From Chrysochromulina tobinii (lineage: Eukaryota; Haptophyta; Prymnesiales; Chrysochromulinaceae), in NCBI GenBank assembly GCA_001275005.1, contig JWZX01002480.1, positions 1 through 28,281 of the forward strand: a DNA stretch of 28,281 nt, given 5' to 3'. Positions within the stretch are counted from its first letter, which is position 1, and every line of letters starts with the position of its first letter. The notes beneath the pieces were generated by a model. It saw only the letters and a program-made list of their open reading frames with translations, had not been told where the DNA came from and searched no databases. Below are positions 16,860 to 25,860 of this stretch, one piece after another. Position numbers and translations under genes: made by a program.

Positions 16860-19800
16860 CTGTTGGTCGAGCGCGTTGAGCGGCTTGATGAGCATGAGTG
16901 AGCTCGTCGGTACACGGGTATCTTCGTAGCGTCGGTTGCGCGAGCGCGCGTGGATGAACCTGACTAAGGTCGTGGCTGAGGAGGCTTTGAGTACCAGAAC
17001 TGTCCAGCCCTGGCCGCCTAGCTCCTCGCACGGGTAGTTGGGCCACATGGCTCTGGGTAGTGCAAGTTCGGTACCGGGAGATGGAGCTCCATCGAGCGGT
17101 TCGAGTGCTACCCGCACGTCCGCAGGCGGATCCAAAGCCCCTGGGGATAGTCGGGCTCGGGTACGTGGTTCGAGGTGCGGGGCCACCGAAGGACCTGCGA
17201 GAGCGCGTCGCTGTCGCTTCGACGCATCGGCGGTACCTGCTGCAGCGTGGAGCGCGAACTCGTAGGACTGCTGCTCGGCTGAGGCTCTCGCTTGTCCGAA
17301 CTCGCTGTTGAGGAGTGCCATGTGTTGGTCTCCGACAACCGTTGGGACATTGACTGACTGAACGCAGTCGACGTGGCAGCGAGAGGCTTTCCGGACGCTA
17401 GCCTCGTGCTCGGCTACCCCCATGCGCCGATAGACGTGTAGAGATTCAGGACACATCCATCGACATATGAGCTGGATCATAGCGTCGCTTACGCCTGCCG
17501 CGTGGAGTGCGGTAGCTAAGCCTGAGCGGAAGGAGTGGAAGGAGTAGAGGCCGGCAACAGCCTCCCCGTACAGGTGGGCGAGCGCGGATCGTAACATCGA
17601 GTGCAAGAAGCAGTGCGAGTACGGCTCGCCCGACGCGTCACAAAAGAGTGGTGTCATTCCACGGTCAGACACCGTGCGACCGATTCGGAGCTCGAGGTCA
17701 CGCAGGGCGGCTGCCGCGTTGATAGGATCGTCGGGGTGATAGGTGAGGACGACGCTGAACGGGCAGTGAATCTCCCCCGTCTGATCCGGCTTGCTACGCG
17801 GCGGTGCAAGACGAGCGCCGTCGATGCCTGGTCGCATCGAGGCTAACTGTGCTGCGGTAGGATGCGAGATAGTAATCCCTCCGATGACCCAAGTGAGCGA
17901 TTCGAAAGTGAGATACATGATTTCGCCGGACGCGTGATGGACAATTTCGCCGAGGCGGAAGGCAGTGACCATCATTACGCAGATGAGCCGGCGAAAGATG
18001 AACACATTATGATCTGCATCGGACCATGGCTGGCCGCCGATGCGAACGCTTGAGTCACCGGTAGAAGGGATAGCGTAGAGCTCACGCACCATGCTGAACT
18101 TCATGGGCTCAGCACGCTTTGGCGCGAGAGACATGGGGCCGTAGTAGGCGAGATAGGCTCGAGACAGGCCTGCTACCGCCGCCTTGAGCATTTTGTAGCT
18201 GGGCATCGTCACTCCCCAGCGGGCAAAAATACGCACGATGGCAAGCGGGTAGGCCAACGCTGATTTAGGCTTGATGAAAGCACGATTGCGGTCTCGCGGC
18301 CGCCCCGTAGAGAACGCGTGGAGTAAAAGGCAAGCCAGCAGGTGCGCGTTGCGCTCGGGGAAATCCCGGGCCTCTGCCGCAGTACGGAGGGGACTGGTGC
18401 CTTGCGATCGGCAGACGCACTCCCAGGCATCCCACGCCCGTACGTCCATGCCCAGGGTGTTCGCGTTGATCCCGAAGAAGACTGTTTCGTCTATCGCAGC
18501 CGTGATCGTCATGGAATTCGTGAGTTCCGTGCGGATAGCCATGCCAGGTTCGCCGCCCTCGGCTAGGGCAAGGGCGCGAAGGCGAGAGTATTCGGAACTA
18601 GCCAGGGCTAGCCCAGAGGATTGCGCCTTGACCCATGGGGGGGCCGGGGGAAGCTGAAGATCTCCTACCTGGCGGCGCGGTCCAGGGTCGTACAGGCGGC
18701 GCTTGGATGAGGGCTCACGGGCTCCCGTAGGGCGAGGAGAGGCGCTGCTGGAAGGCTCTCCGACGGGCACGCACGACCGGACGGGGGCCGGCAGGACCCC
18801 TTGGGGTGGAAGACTAGAGGAAGTAGCGGTGAGCGCCGCGTACAAGCGCTCAGCTGCGTGACCGGAGGCCAGCGGTGCGAGCGTTGGCCGCAGTTCAGGG
18901 GTCGCGTGCCGCGCGACGGCAGGCGTCTCCAGGACAGAGGGAGGCGCGGCTGCCCGCAGCTGAGCGTAAAGCAACTCAGCGAAGCCGAGCGGAGCCGGGG
19001 CGGAGGAGGTGCTACCTGGCGGGTGTGCCAGAGGGCGCCCGTCCATCGCGATATTGTGCGAGCCGAGCGTGGTGGACGTGACTGTCGGGCGAGCTTGGAG
19101 CGAGTTCGAGGGCGGCAAGGTATGGGCAGCCGCGGGCTCATTAGGCTCCCGTTGAGCAGGCTCGGTCGGGGGCAGGAGGAAAGGGGCGCGCGGGCGTTGA
19201 ATGATGTCCATCAAGGCCCTCTCGTGGGAAGCACGCGCTTCGTCGTCAGACCCGAACGAGGGGTATCCGGCGTCGGAATCATCGTCACTGCTCTCGGCGT
19301 CTAGCTCGCTGATTAGCTCATTGAGGAACGTCCACCACTCCGCAGGCTGAATGAGGGTTGCCTCCACGGTTCTCCATTCCGCTTGAGCACGCTCGATGGC
19401 TCGGAGGGTTGCAGGAGCAAGGGGCCAAGCGGCATCTGGTAAAGCGGCATCTGGTGAAATGGTGGGGTCGTCCTCGGGGCGCATAGAGCACGTGATCGTC
19501 GCCTCCACTGCTCTCCACTCGGCTAGAGCGAGTTGAGCGGATCGGGATCGCGTCGCCTGCTCCAGAGCGCTGCCCAGATCGATAGCCCGATCAAGCGCCG
19601 CATCGGCTACCTCCCATTCAGCCAGGGCGAGCTGTCTCTCCACCTCCACATCGCGCACCTTTGGAGAGGTGCGAACCGGGAAGGCGACAGCCGCCACGGT
19701 CTGGAAAGCGCGCGACACAGCGGAAAGAGCCGTAGGGGAGTGTAGATGGCGGACAACCCGGACAAGAAGATCGAGGGGGAGGTCGTAGATGGGCGCATAC

Positions 19801-22800
19801 TCGTCGGGTACGAGTCTCTCGCCAAGGCAATCGTCCCACAGTGGTGAATCAGCCGCATATGGGTGGGGTTCAACAGACGCAGCACCCTGGGCTATGGGTT
19901 GATCACCGACGAGATGGGGGTTGAAGACCCCCCGAGCAGTGGACCCCAAATGCGCTCGCTCCCGAAGGCACAGGATGACCGCGCGGTACAGGGCGGATAC
20001 TCCCGCTGGGATGGCCACGAGCTGAGGCCGCACACCCAACATCGCACAGAGCTGACGAAATTCGGCCCAACGAGCGCGAGAGATCAGGTCTGCCAAGACG
20101 TTGGCGTCGCCGTAAAGATGCGCGACTCGAAGGCGCCCATACAGGGCGCGCCATTCTGGGGAGGCGGTGAGGTGCTGATAGGCCTCAACGATGACGGTAC
20201 TTTTGGCAGACTCCGCAGCGAGAACTCGCGCTGTGGTGAAAGCATCGGTGTAAAGGTCAACCCAGGCGGGCGACAACGCTGATCCCATACAGTGGAGATG
20301 AGGATAGAAGGTAAGCACGTTGAAGGCCGCGCCCAAGAACTCGAGGATGGGTATCGAAAGGAGGGGGACATCGGTCGCTGGCACAGGGAAGTACCAGTAG
20401 AGGCCGTGCAAGTACCCTCCCACTCCTGGAACGGCAACGTCTGCGTAGCAAGCGTCCGAGAAGAGCTCGAAGGACACAGACGGCAGAACCTCCAGATTTT
20501 CGCGCAGCAGAGCGCGCTTGACGCTGACCCCGCAGGAGTCCGTAAGGATACGCAGCCAGCGTTCCAGCTGACTTCGCATCAGTTGGTCGCATCGGACGAT
20601 GCCCGAGGGCCCCTCCTGAGACGCGCCGCCGGGGCCGTGCGGACGGTATAGCCCGTGCATGATGTTGCGCCCCCGGAGATTGACGGCGCGAAGATGCTCA
20701 AGTAGCCCGCACAGAGCTCGATAGACATGGAACTCCATCCGGCCGCCGAGCGCCTCACCAATAGCAGCGCTGGCGCGCAGGATCTTGTCCCGCGTGACAA
20801 CGACCAAGCCTAGGATGGGAATGAGGAGAACGCCGATCCACTTGCACCAGGTGCCGAGGCTGCGCTTCTCTGGGATAGCCATGCGCAGTCGCATGCGATT
20901 GGTTAGCCGACGCCAAGCGCGCAGCGACATGAGTTTCACTCTAACGCCGACGGCGAACATTTGGGCATCATCGGTGAAGAAGTAGCACCGATAGGGGCGC
21001 AGTTGCGGGCAGACATAGCCGGCCGGGACGTCGTTTAAGGTGGCAGGCGCGGGAATGGGTGGTCTACGATCCGCCAGGGGCGCCGTCCACTGGTAAATAT
21101 CCACGCACGGCTCGCCCTCCCGCCGCTGAAGTGCTAGTCGGTGCTCGAGCCAGCTCCGCTCCGCCGAGGAGTACGATGCGCCCGAGGCGAAATATTCCGC
21201 GTCCATGTCCTGATAGTAGAGGATGACCAGCGAATCGCTGAAGCGCTGTGCTAGGTTCGAGGAACCGTGCAAACCAAAACCGAGGACGCGCTCGGAGACG
21301 AAGCGAGGGCCTGTGCCGTCCGCGCGATCGAGGAGAATGCCCACCTTGCTGAGCTCAGAGGTAGCCACAGCGAGGTGGTTAAAGTAATCCTTGATGTCAT
21401 CGTTAGAGCAGTAGAGCGCGGTGTCCCATCGGGCAGCGGCGCGGCCGAGCACGGCCATGTCGCGCATGACGTCCTCGAGCGCGGGCTTCACCTCCTTCGG
21501 CCACTTGGTGGGATGCTTTCGCCCATCGGATGGAGGAATAGGGTTGGCGCGCGGCAGGCCGCGCTGGCGCAGCCAGCTGAGGAACTCTGGGCGCTGATCG
21601 GAGAGGAAGTGCTCTGGCATGTGGTAAATACGCGCGGCCTCGTTGAGGGAGAGGGCTCGCACGCCACCGGAGTCGAAGGTCACTTGACGTGGCCCACCCC
21701 CCTCTGTCGTGCGGCGCCACCGATCGGGCTCGAGCTTGCGCGCCGTTGCCCCCTGACCATTGAGATACATGGGAGCGTAGGGAATGGAGGGAAAGGATCG
21801 ATACCATTGGTAGCCCTCGAGGCGATCCACCTCCGAGATCACAGACTTGAATCCAAAGGGAAGGGTCGTGAGGTGCGGTACGAGCACGAACTGGAGCTCG
21901 ACGTCAGCATCAGTGCGGGCGCCGAGGAGTAGATGGGAAACGAGAGACTGATCGGGGTAGTGAGCGAGGCTGCGCTGTACCTCTGCCCGGTCGATGATCT
22001 CGAGCGGCGGGTGATGGAACGAGGACACCACGCAGCAAGGGCTCTGATCAAAGGTACAGTCCCAGACTCGACCACGCGCCCAACTCTGAAATTCCGACTG
22101 GCCGATGGCGATTGGCCCGGGGCGGTCGCGCAAGATCGCGCCCGGCGCGACGCCGAGTGCGAGCTCGGAGCGCACCTGGGCAAGGTCTCGAAGTTGGTGG
22201 TCGATCCATCCCGAGAGACGTGCGGTGCCTGAAGGGGTGAGGAGCTCGAAGGCGCTCTTCGGGCAGACAGGAGCTTCGGGAGGAGCGCTGGGCTGCTCAG
22301 GAGGCAGAGGGTACCAGTCGGTGGTGAGGGGCTGCAGGACTCGGCTGAGCGGCACGTCGTCCAGCCGAGAATCCGTGAAGTCCGGCAGCGAATCGAGAAG
22401 GTAGGCAGGGATCTCCCCGACCACTAGCGGTGTGATGCGGTCGACCCAGCCATCCAGTAAGGGGTCGGATACCTCGAGCTCCAAGGCCCTCCTGAGCGCC
22501 AAGTCTGCCGCTGTGGCCGCATGCAGAGCGCGAGCAGCTGATCCCGCCCGAGGGTGGTCCGGGCTAGGCCGCTGCTGCAGACTGCGGAGCTTGGTGACCC
22601 CAAACAAGAACTCGACGGTAGCGGAGAGGGGGATGTCTAGCGGGCGAGCGCTGGGCCCTTGGAACATGCGACACGAGAGGATCGCACGAGCAGCGGGATC
22701 GCCGAGCGGCGTATTAGCCAATGCCGCCAGGGTACACCATACGAATGCAGCACCCGTCGATAGAGCTCGGACTCTACCCTCTGAGGAACGCACGATGGAA

Positions 22801-23135
22801 TGCGACGGGGGAGTGAAATCGACTGGGGCTGCGAATAGCATCGCCCCCGGCTCGTACTGCCCGATCATGAAGGGCAAGTAGAGGGCTGCCGACACGATGC
22901 GGCTGCACAGTTGGCCGACCAAACGCATAGCGTGAGACCTTGGAGCGGCGGGAGGCAGAATAAGCCCCGCGCTCGTGAAGCCGTTGGCGTGAGCTAGGAT
23001 GAGCGGCTCGCTGAGCGCGCAGATGAAGAGGAGAATGGCGATTCCCTCTGCGTAACCGCTACTATTCACTGTCTGGTCCCCGGGCAAGTCGAGGGCCGCG
23101 GCCGCGGCAGCGGATACAGTGGCAGCGGATAGCAT
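16851..23135 (-). CDS. ORF3: RT, RNase H, F-box-like and tyrosine recombinase polyprotein
   Basis: A 2094-aa frame from an ATG at 23135; an in-frame stop lies upstream at 23184. Residues 1 to about 480 are unrecognised. RT motifs: A, SNDDIKDYFN (Asp580); B, GFGLHGSSNLAQRF (about 618-632); C, FFTDD (Asp722, Asp723). RNase H candidates: Asp894 (FSDACY), Glu932 (ILEFLG), Asp964 (LYTDAF) and Asp1016 in NVLADLISRA. An F-box-like motif starts at Asp1118 (DLPLDLLVRVVRHL). A linker follows with LALAEW repeats, an acidic stretch and Pro/Ser-rich sequence. The tyrosine recombinase covers about 1540-1930 with Arg1727 (FRLGEIVH), His1867 and Arg1870 (HSFR), Trp1893 and Tyr1902 (LHVYRRM). The C-terminus carries a small WPNYPCEELGGQGW module. 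Catalytic residues appear intact. It copies the element RNA and inserts a circular DNA intermediate without target duplication (family knowledge). Confidence 0.92.
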   Translation of the reverse strand: MLSAATVSAAAAAALDLPGDQTVNSSGYAEGIAILLFICALSEPLILAHANGFTSAGLILPPAAPRSHAMRLVGQLCSRIVSAALYLPFMIGQYEPGAMLFAAPVDFTPPSHSIVRSSEGRVRALSTGAAFVWCTLAALANTPLGDPAARAILSCRMFQGPSARPLDIPLSATVEFLFGVTKLRSLQQRPSPDHPRAGSAARALHAATAADLALRRALELEVSDPLLDGWVDRITPLVVGEIPAYLLDSLPDFTDSRLDDVPLSRVLQPLTTDWYPLPPEQPSAPPEAPVCPKSAFELLTPSGTARLSGWIDHQLRDLAQVRSELALGVAPGAILRDRPGPIAIGQSEFQSWARGRVWDCTFDQSPCCVVSSFHHPPLEIIDRAEVQRSLAHYPDQSLVSHLLLGARTDADVELQFVLVPHLTTLPFGFKSVISEVDRLEGYQWYRSFPSIPYAPMYLNGQGATARKLEPDRWRRTTEGGGPRQVTFDSGGVRALSLNEAARIYHMPEHFLSDQRPEFLSWLRQRGLPRANPIPPSDGRKHPTKWPKEVKPALEDVMRDMAVLGRAAARWDTALYCSNDDIKDYFNHLAVATSELSKVGILLDRADGTGPRFVSERVLGFGLHGSSNLAQRFSDSLVILYYQDMDAEYFASGASYSSAERSWLEHRLALQRREGEPCVDIYQWTAPLADRRPPIPAPATLNDVPAGYVCPQLRPYRCYFFTDDAQMFAVGVRVKLMSLRAWRRLTNRMRLRMAIPEKRSLGTWCKWIGVLLIPILGLVVVTRDKILRASAAIGEALGGRMEFHVYRALCGLLEHLRAVNLRGRNIMHGLYRPHGPGGASQEGPSGIVRCDQLMRSQLERWLRILTDSCGVSVKRALLRENLEVLPSVSFELFSDACYADVAVPGVGGYLHGLYWYFPVPATDVPLLSIPILEFLGAAFNVLTFYPHLHCMGSALSPAWVDLYTDAFTTARVLAAESAKSTVIVEAYQHLTASPEWRALYGRLRVAHLYGDANVLADLISRARWAEFRQLCAMLGVRPQLVAIPAGVSALYRAVILCLRERAHLGSTARGVFNPHLVGDQPIAQGAASVEPHPYAADSPLWDDCLGERLVPDEYAPIYDLPLDLLVRVVRHLHSPTALSAVSRAFQTVAAVAFPVRTSPKVRDVEVERQLALAEWEVADAALDRAIDLGSALEQATRSRSAQLALAEWRAVEATITCSMRPEDDPTISPDAALPDAAWPLAPATLRAIERAQAEWRTVEATLIQPAEWWTFLNELISELDAESSDDDSDAGYPSFGSDDEARASHERALMDIIQRPRAPFLLPPTEPAQREPNEPAAAHTLPPSNSLQARPTVTSTTLGSHNIAMDGRPLAHPPGSTSSAPAPLGFAELLYAQLRAAAPPSVLETPAVARHATPELRPTLAPLASGHAAERLYAALTATSSSLPPQGVLPAPVRSCVPVGEPSSSASPRPTGAREPSSKRRLYDPGPRRQVGDLQLPPAPPWVKAQSSGLALASSEYSRLRALALAEGGEPGMAIRTELTNSMTITAAIDETVFFGINANTLGMDVRAWDAWECVCRSQGTSPLRTAAEARDFPERNAHLLACLLLHAFSTGRPRDRNRAFIKPKSALAYPLAIVRIFARWGVTMPSYKMLKAAVAGLSRAYLAYYGPMSLAPKRAEPMKFSMVRELYAIPSTGDSSVRIGGQPWSDADHNVFIFRRLICVMMVTAFRLGEIVHHASGEIMYLTFESLTWVIGGITISHPTAAQLASMRPGIDGARLAPPRSKPDQTGEIHCPFSVVLTYHPDDPINAAAALRDLELRIGRTVSDRGMTPLFCDASGEPYSHCFLHSMLRSALAHLYGEAVAGLYSFHSFRSGLATALHAAGVSDAMIQLICRWMCPESLHVYRRMGVAEHEASVRKASRCHVDCVQSVNVPTVVGDQHMALLNSEFGQARASAEQQSYEFALHAAAGTADASKRQRRALAGPSVAPHLEPRTRARLSPGALDPPADVRVALEPLDGAPSPGTELALPRAMWPNYPCEELGGQGWTVLVLKASSATTLVRFIHARSRNRRYEDTRVPTSSLMLIKPLNALDQQGP

Positions 23136-23168
23136 AGTCCCTGTTGGGCAGGGTGGGTGGGTGATTAG
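23136..23168 (-). promoter_or_regulatory. Splice-acceptor-like sequence just upstream of the ORF3 ATG
   Basis: In transcript order: ctaatc (branch-point-like, 23168-23163), a pyrimidine-rich stretch (ccacccaccctgccc), then aacag and, six bases later, the ORF3 start codon. No donor was identified. It offers a way to translate ORF3 from a spliced RNA. Confidence 0.4.
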
Positions 23169-23580
23169 AGTGCGCGGCGCATCTCAAGGCTGATTAGAGT
23201 GCGCAGCGCATCTCAAGGCTGCGTCAACTCCGCATAAGCGGGTATCAGTGCCTGAATCGTGCGCGTGGGCGGCGCTAGGCTGCGTCAACTCCGCATGAGC
23301 GGGTATCAGTGCCGAAGAGGCTGCGTCAACTCCGCATAAGCGGGTATCAGTGCCTGAATCGTGCGCGTGGGCGGCGCATCAAGGCTGCGTCAACTCCGCG
23401 TAAGCGGGTATCAGTGCCAGAATTGTGCGCGTGGGCGGCGCTGGAATCGGCGCTTGGGCGTCATCAAGGCTGCGTCAACTCCGCTAAAGCGGGCATCAGT
23501 GCCTGAATCGTGCGCTTGGGCGCGCTCAAGGCTGCGTCAACTCCGCGTAAGCGGGTATCAGTGCCAGTAGTGCGCACGGG
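23162..23580 (-). repeat. Array of six hairpin-bearing repeats between ORF2 and ORF3
   Basis: The core ggctgcgtcaactccgc starts at 23217, 23278, 23319, 23383, 23468 and 23530, followed by gcgggtatcagtgcc. Each copy holds an inverted repeat ccgc-NNNA-gcgg. The stem is the same in all six while the loop varies (ataa, atga, ataa, gtaa, taaa, gtaa). Spacing varies from 41 to 85 bp. A separate 29-bp pair (23162-23190 and 23191-23219, one mismatch) flanks the array on the ORF3 side. The array overlaps the last codons of ORF2. Confidence 0.85.
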
Positions 23581-25860
23581 GCGCGTTAGAGTTGGCGTAC
23601 CGGCGCGCGTTGGCTGCGTCTTCGCGGCAGCGAACTCACGGGGTAAGAGACGCCAGTCGGCGTCGGGGTCGTTGAGGCCGTCGTCCCATTGGCCGTCCCC
23701 ATAAGGAGCTTGGAAGGGTTCAGTCAAGGGCGGGCGGCGGCCGTCTCCCGGTCCGCGGACGCTCTGATAGTCTCTCCAGGAGAGATCGGCTGGCTGTGCG
23801 TCTGCGGCAAGATAGTCATTTGGCACAGGATGCCCGCTGCTAAACCAGTTGGCTGCGAATGCTGCGATTAGCGTGGTGTAGGTCGGCGGGGTTGGCGTGG
23901 TTGCACATGGCTCGAGGTCGGCCAGAGCTTGGCAGGTGAACGCGTGAGGTATCCAAGTGCTGCGCGCCCGATCGCGCGCTTCGGGATCCGGATAGTCTCG
24001 ATGGGTTAAGCGCTGCAACTGACGAGCAATTGGGTGCGTGCCCGCGGCCAGGCGGGCATTGCGAATAGCGAGGCGCACGAATTTGTCGTGCTGTGCCGGA
24101 TCGCCGTACTGACTGGTACGGAATTCACAGAGTGTAGCGAACTCGGTGACGTCAACGTAGTCGTACACGATGGTGTCCGGTTGCTCGACAATGACCACGC
24201 CTGCGTGTGGGCAGGTTAGGCACCATAGAACCATGGCTGCTGCCCAAAAAGCGCGACAATCATCGATCTTTAGGTGCAAACAGCGATCATCGCCTCGAAG
24301 GTGCTGAAAGCAGTTCGGGAAGAAGTATGCTCGCTCCCAAAACTGCAGGCCCACAACGTCACGAACATCCCCAAGGTAGTGGGGGAAGCTATGGAGGGCG
24401 GGCCGTAGATCGCACGAGAGAGTACGAAATCCGCGCGCCTGGAGGGCCGTGGTAAGAGCACCGGAGAATTCGCAGGCCACAAGGACGGTAGGGGTGCTTA
24501 CGGGATCGAGGATGAGATCTCGGACTTCTGCGAGGCTGAGTGGCGGATTCGGTGGAACTACGCGGCTGCGGTTTGGGGAGATTGAGGCGCTGCCTACGTT
24601 GCCGTCGGCGGTGATCACCGCTACTAGATGGCGTCCTATCCACATGCCGACCTCGAGGAGGGCAACTGGGATCGTCTGGTTGCAGGGCAGGATGACACCT
24701 AGATTACCGACGGTGCTGAGGTCATCGACGGTGTGAATGTAGATGGCCACTTGGAAACAGTCAGCGGCGACTTGCATGAAGGCGAGATCTGTCCAGGACG
24801 CTGGTTGGGCAATTGACTGACACCACTCTTCGACGGTGAGAGTGAGAGAGCCGGCGCCCGAGTCGTCGGCCAGGCATCGAAGGATGAGGCCTTCGAGGGT
24901 ATACAGGCGCTTGTTGCGGTCGCGAAAGCGCGTGAGGCGAGAGCGGTGAGCCGGAACCATGGCATGCTCGATCACAGCATGGCGAAGTTGAGGCCCATCG
25001 ACGGTAGCACGGCCGACGAGCCCGAGCAGGTACCCAAGAGTGTTGGGGCCACATTGGCCATGGCCGCCGCAGTCCACCACAAATTTCCCCTTTACGCTGA
25101 CGGCCGTTGCGAGCGTTTTCAGCGGCGATGGGAGCTCACGTAGGTTTGTTGCGCCTAAGGGATTGCGGCGCGAGGTGGGCAGTTTGCGGAGGAGGTTGGC
25201 GAGATCGGGTGTTAAAGCCAGATCGTCAGCAACATCACCAGCGATGAGGCGAAAGTTTTGGAGCCTAGAGTGCATGCCGCCGCCAGGGGGCTCTACCTGG
25301 GGCGGCTGCTCAAAATGCTGCAGCTGGAGGAGTTCCCCCGCGGCCCGCTTGGCATCTGACTGGTCCGAAGCAGTAAGCAGGCGTTTTAGGGATGTGACCT
25401 CCCCCATTACGGCGTCGAGCGTGGTGCCGGAAGAGCCTGCAGCGGATGACGAGCCGGCGGTGAGGGCAAGGGTGGAGTCGGTAGCGTCTTCTTGGCCACG
25501 ACCTCTACCCCGGCCTCGGCCTCTGCCACGGCCTTTACCTTTACCGCCGCCTTTGCCGCCGCCCTTGCCCGGAACCTTGTTGAGTCCGGCGACCTGCTCA
25601 GGGGTGGCCTGGGTCGCGAACAGCGCTGCCATAGCAGAGCGGTCGAAGTCAGGGACGGTGTGGCGAGCCGAAGAGGCATCCTCGTGGCCGGCCTTGCCCG
25701 CTTGGTTGCAGCGAGCCATGCGGTTGTGCGGCTTGCATGCCGAGAGTAGGAAAGGCCAGCATGGGGCATTCGCCCCTCTAGCCGCGACCTTGAGGTGTTG
25801 AGCCACAGGCGCGGTACGTCCCAGCACATGGCACTGATGATGAGACAACCGTTCATCCAC
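23464..25860 (-). CDS. ORF2: nucleocapsid-like, OTU-like protease and methyltransferase-like protein, probably made by -1 frameshift
   Basis: A 798-codon frame that is open from 25899; its apparent first codon at 25860 is GTG, and the first ATG comes about 48 codons later. In order: a Cys/His cluster (Cys34, Cys42, Cys51, His59), a Gly-Lys/Gly-Arg run (about 97-122), then an OTU-like domain with Asp263, Cys270 (GHGQCGPNTLGYLLG), DLAFMQVAADCFQVAIYIHT and His411 (GRHLVAVI). Next is a Rossmann-like methyltransferase segment, VLVACEFSGALTTALQARG with CDLRP and GDVRDV, plus FPNCFQH (Cys517) where related phage methyltransferases have a PPC motif. It overlaps ORF1 by about 450 bp in the -1 frame. 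OTU proteases cleave ubiquitin or polyproteins; which applies is unknown. Confidence 0.78.
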   Translation of the reverse strand: MDERLSHHQCHVLGRTAPVAQHLKVAARGANAPCWPFLLSACKPHNRMARCNQAGKAGHEDASSARHTVPDFDRSAMAALFATQATPEQVAGLNKVPGKGGGKGGGKGKGRGRGRGRGRGRGQEDATDSTLALTAGSSSAAGSSGTTLDAVMGEVTSLKRLLTASDQSDAKRAAGELLQLQHFEQPPQVEPPGGGMHSRLQNFRLIAGDVADDLALTPDLANLLRKLPTSRRNPLGATNLRELPSPLKTLATAVSVKGKFVVDCGGHGQCGPNTLGYLLGLVGRATVDGPQLRHAVIEHAMVPAHRSRLTRFRDRNKRLYTLEGLILRCLADDSGAGSLTLTVEEWCQSIAQPASWTDLAFMQVAADCFQVAIYIHTVDDLSTVGNLGVILPCNQTIPVALLEVGMWIGRHLVAVITADGNVGSASISPNRSRVVPPNPPLSLAEVRDLILDPVSTPTVLVACEFSGALTTALQARGFRTLSCDLRPALHSFPHYLGDVRDVVGLQFWERAYFFPNCFQHLRGDDRCLHLKIDDCRAFWAAAMVLWCLTCPHAGVVIVEQPDTIVYDYVDVTEFATLCEFRTSQYGDPAQHDKFVRLAIRNARLAAGTHPIARQLQRLTHRDYPDPEARDRARSTWIPHAFTCQALADLEPCATTPTPPTYTTLIAAFAANWFSSGHPVPNDYLAADAQPADLSWRDYQSVRGPGDGRRPPLTEPFQAPYGDGQWDDGLNDPDADWRLLPREFAAAKTQPTRAGTPTLTRPVRTTGTDTRLRGVDAALSAPKRTIQALMPALAELTQP

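Noticed and set aside
21240-21270. ggttcgagg as a tRNA T-loop
   Set aside because: No acceptor or anticodon stem could be paired around it, and it lies inside the RT coding sequence.
23217-23580. The hairpin repeats as a CRISPR array
   Set aside because: Spacing is uneven, spacers are themselves related, and they sit inside a eukaryotic retroelement.
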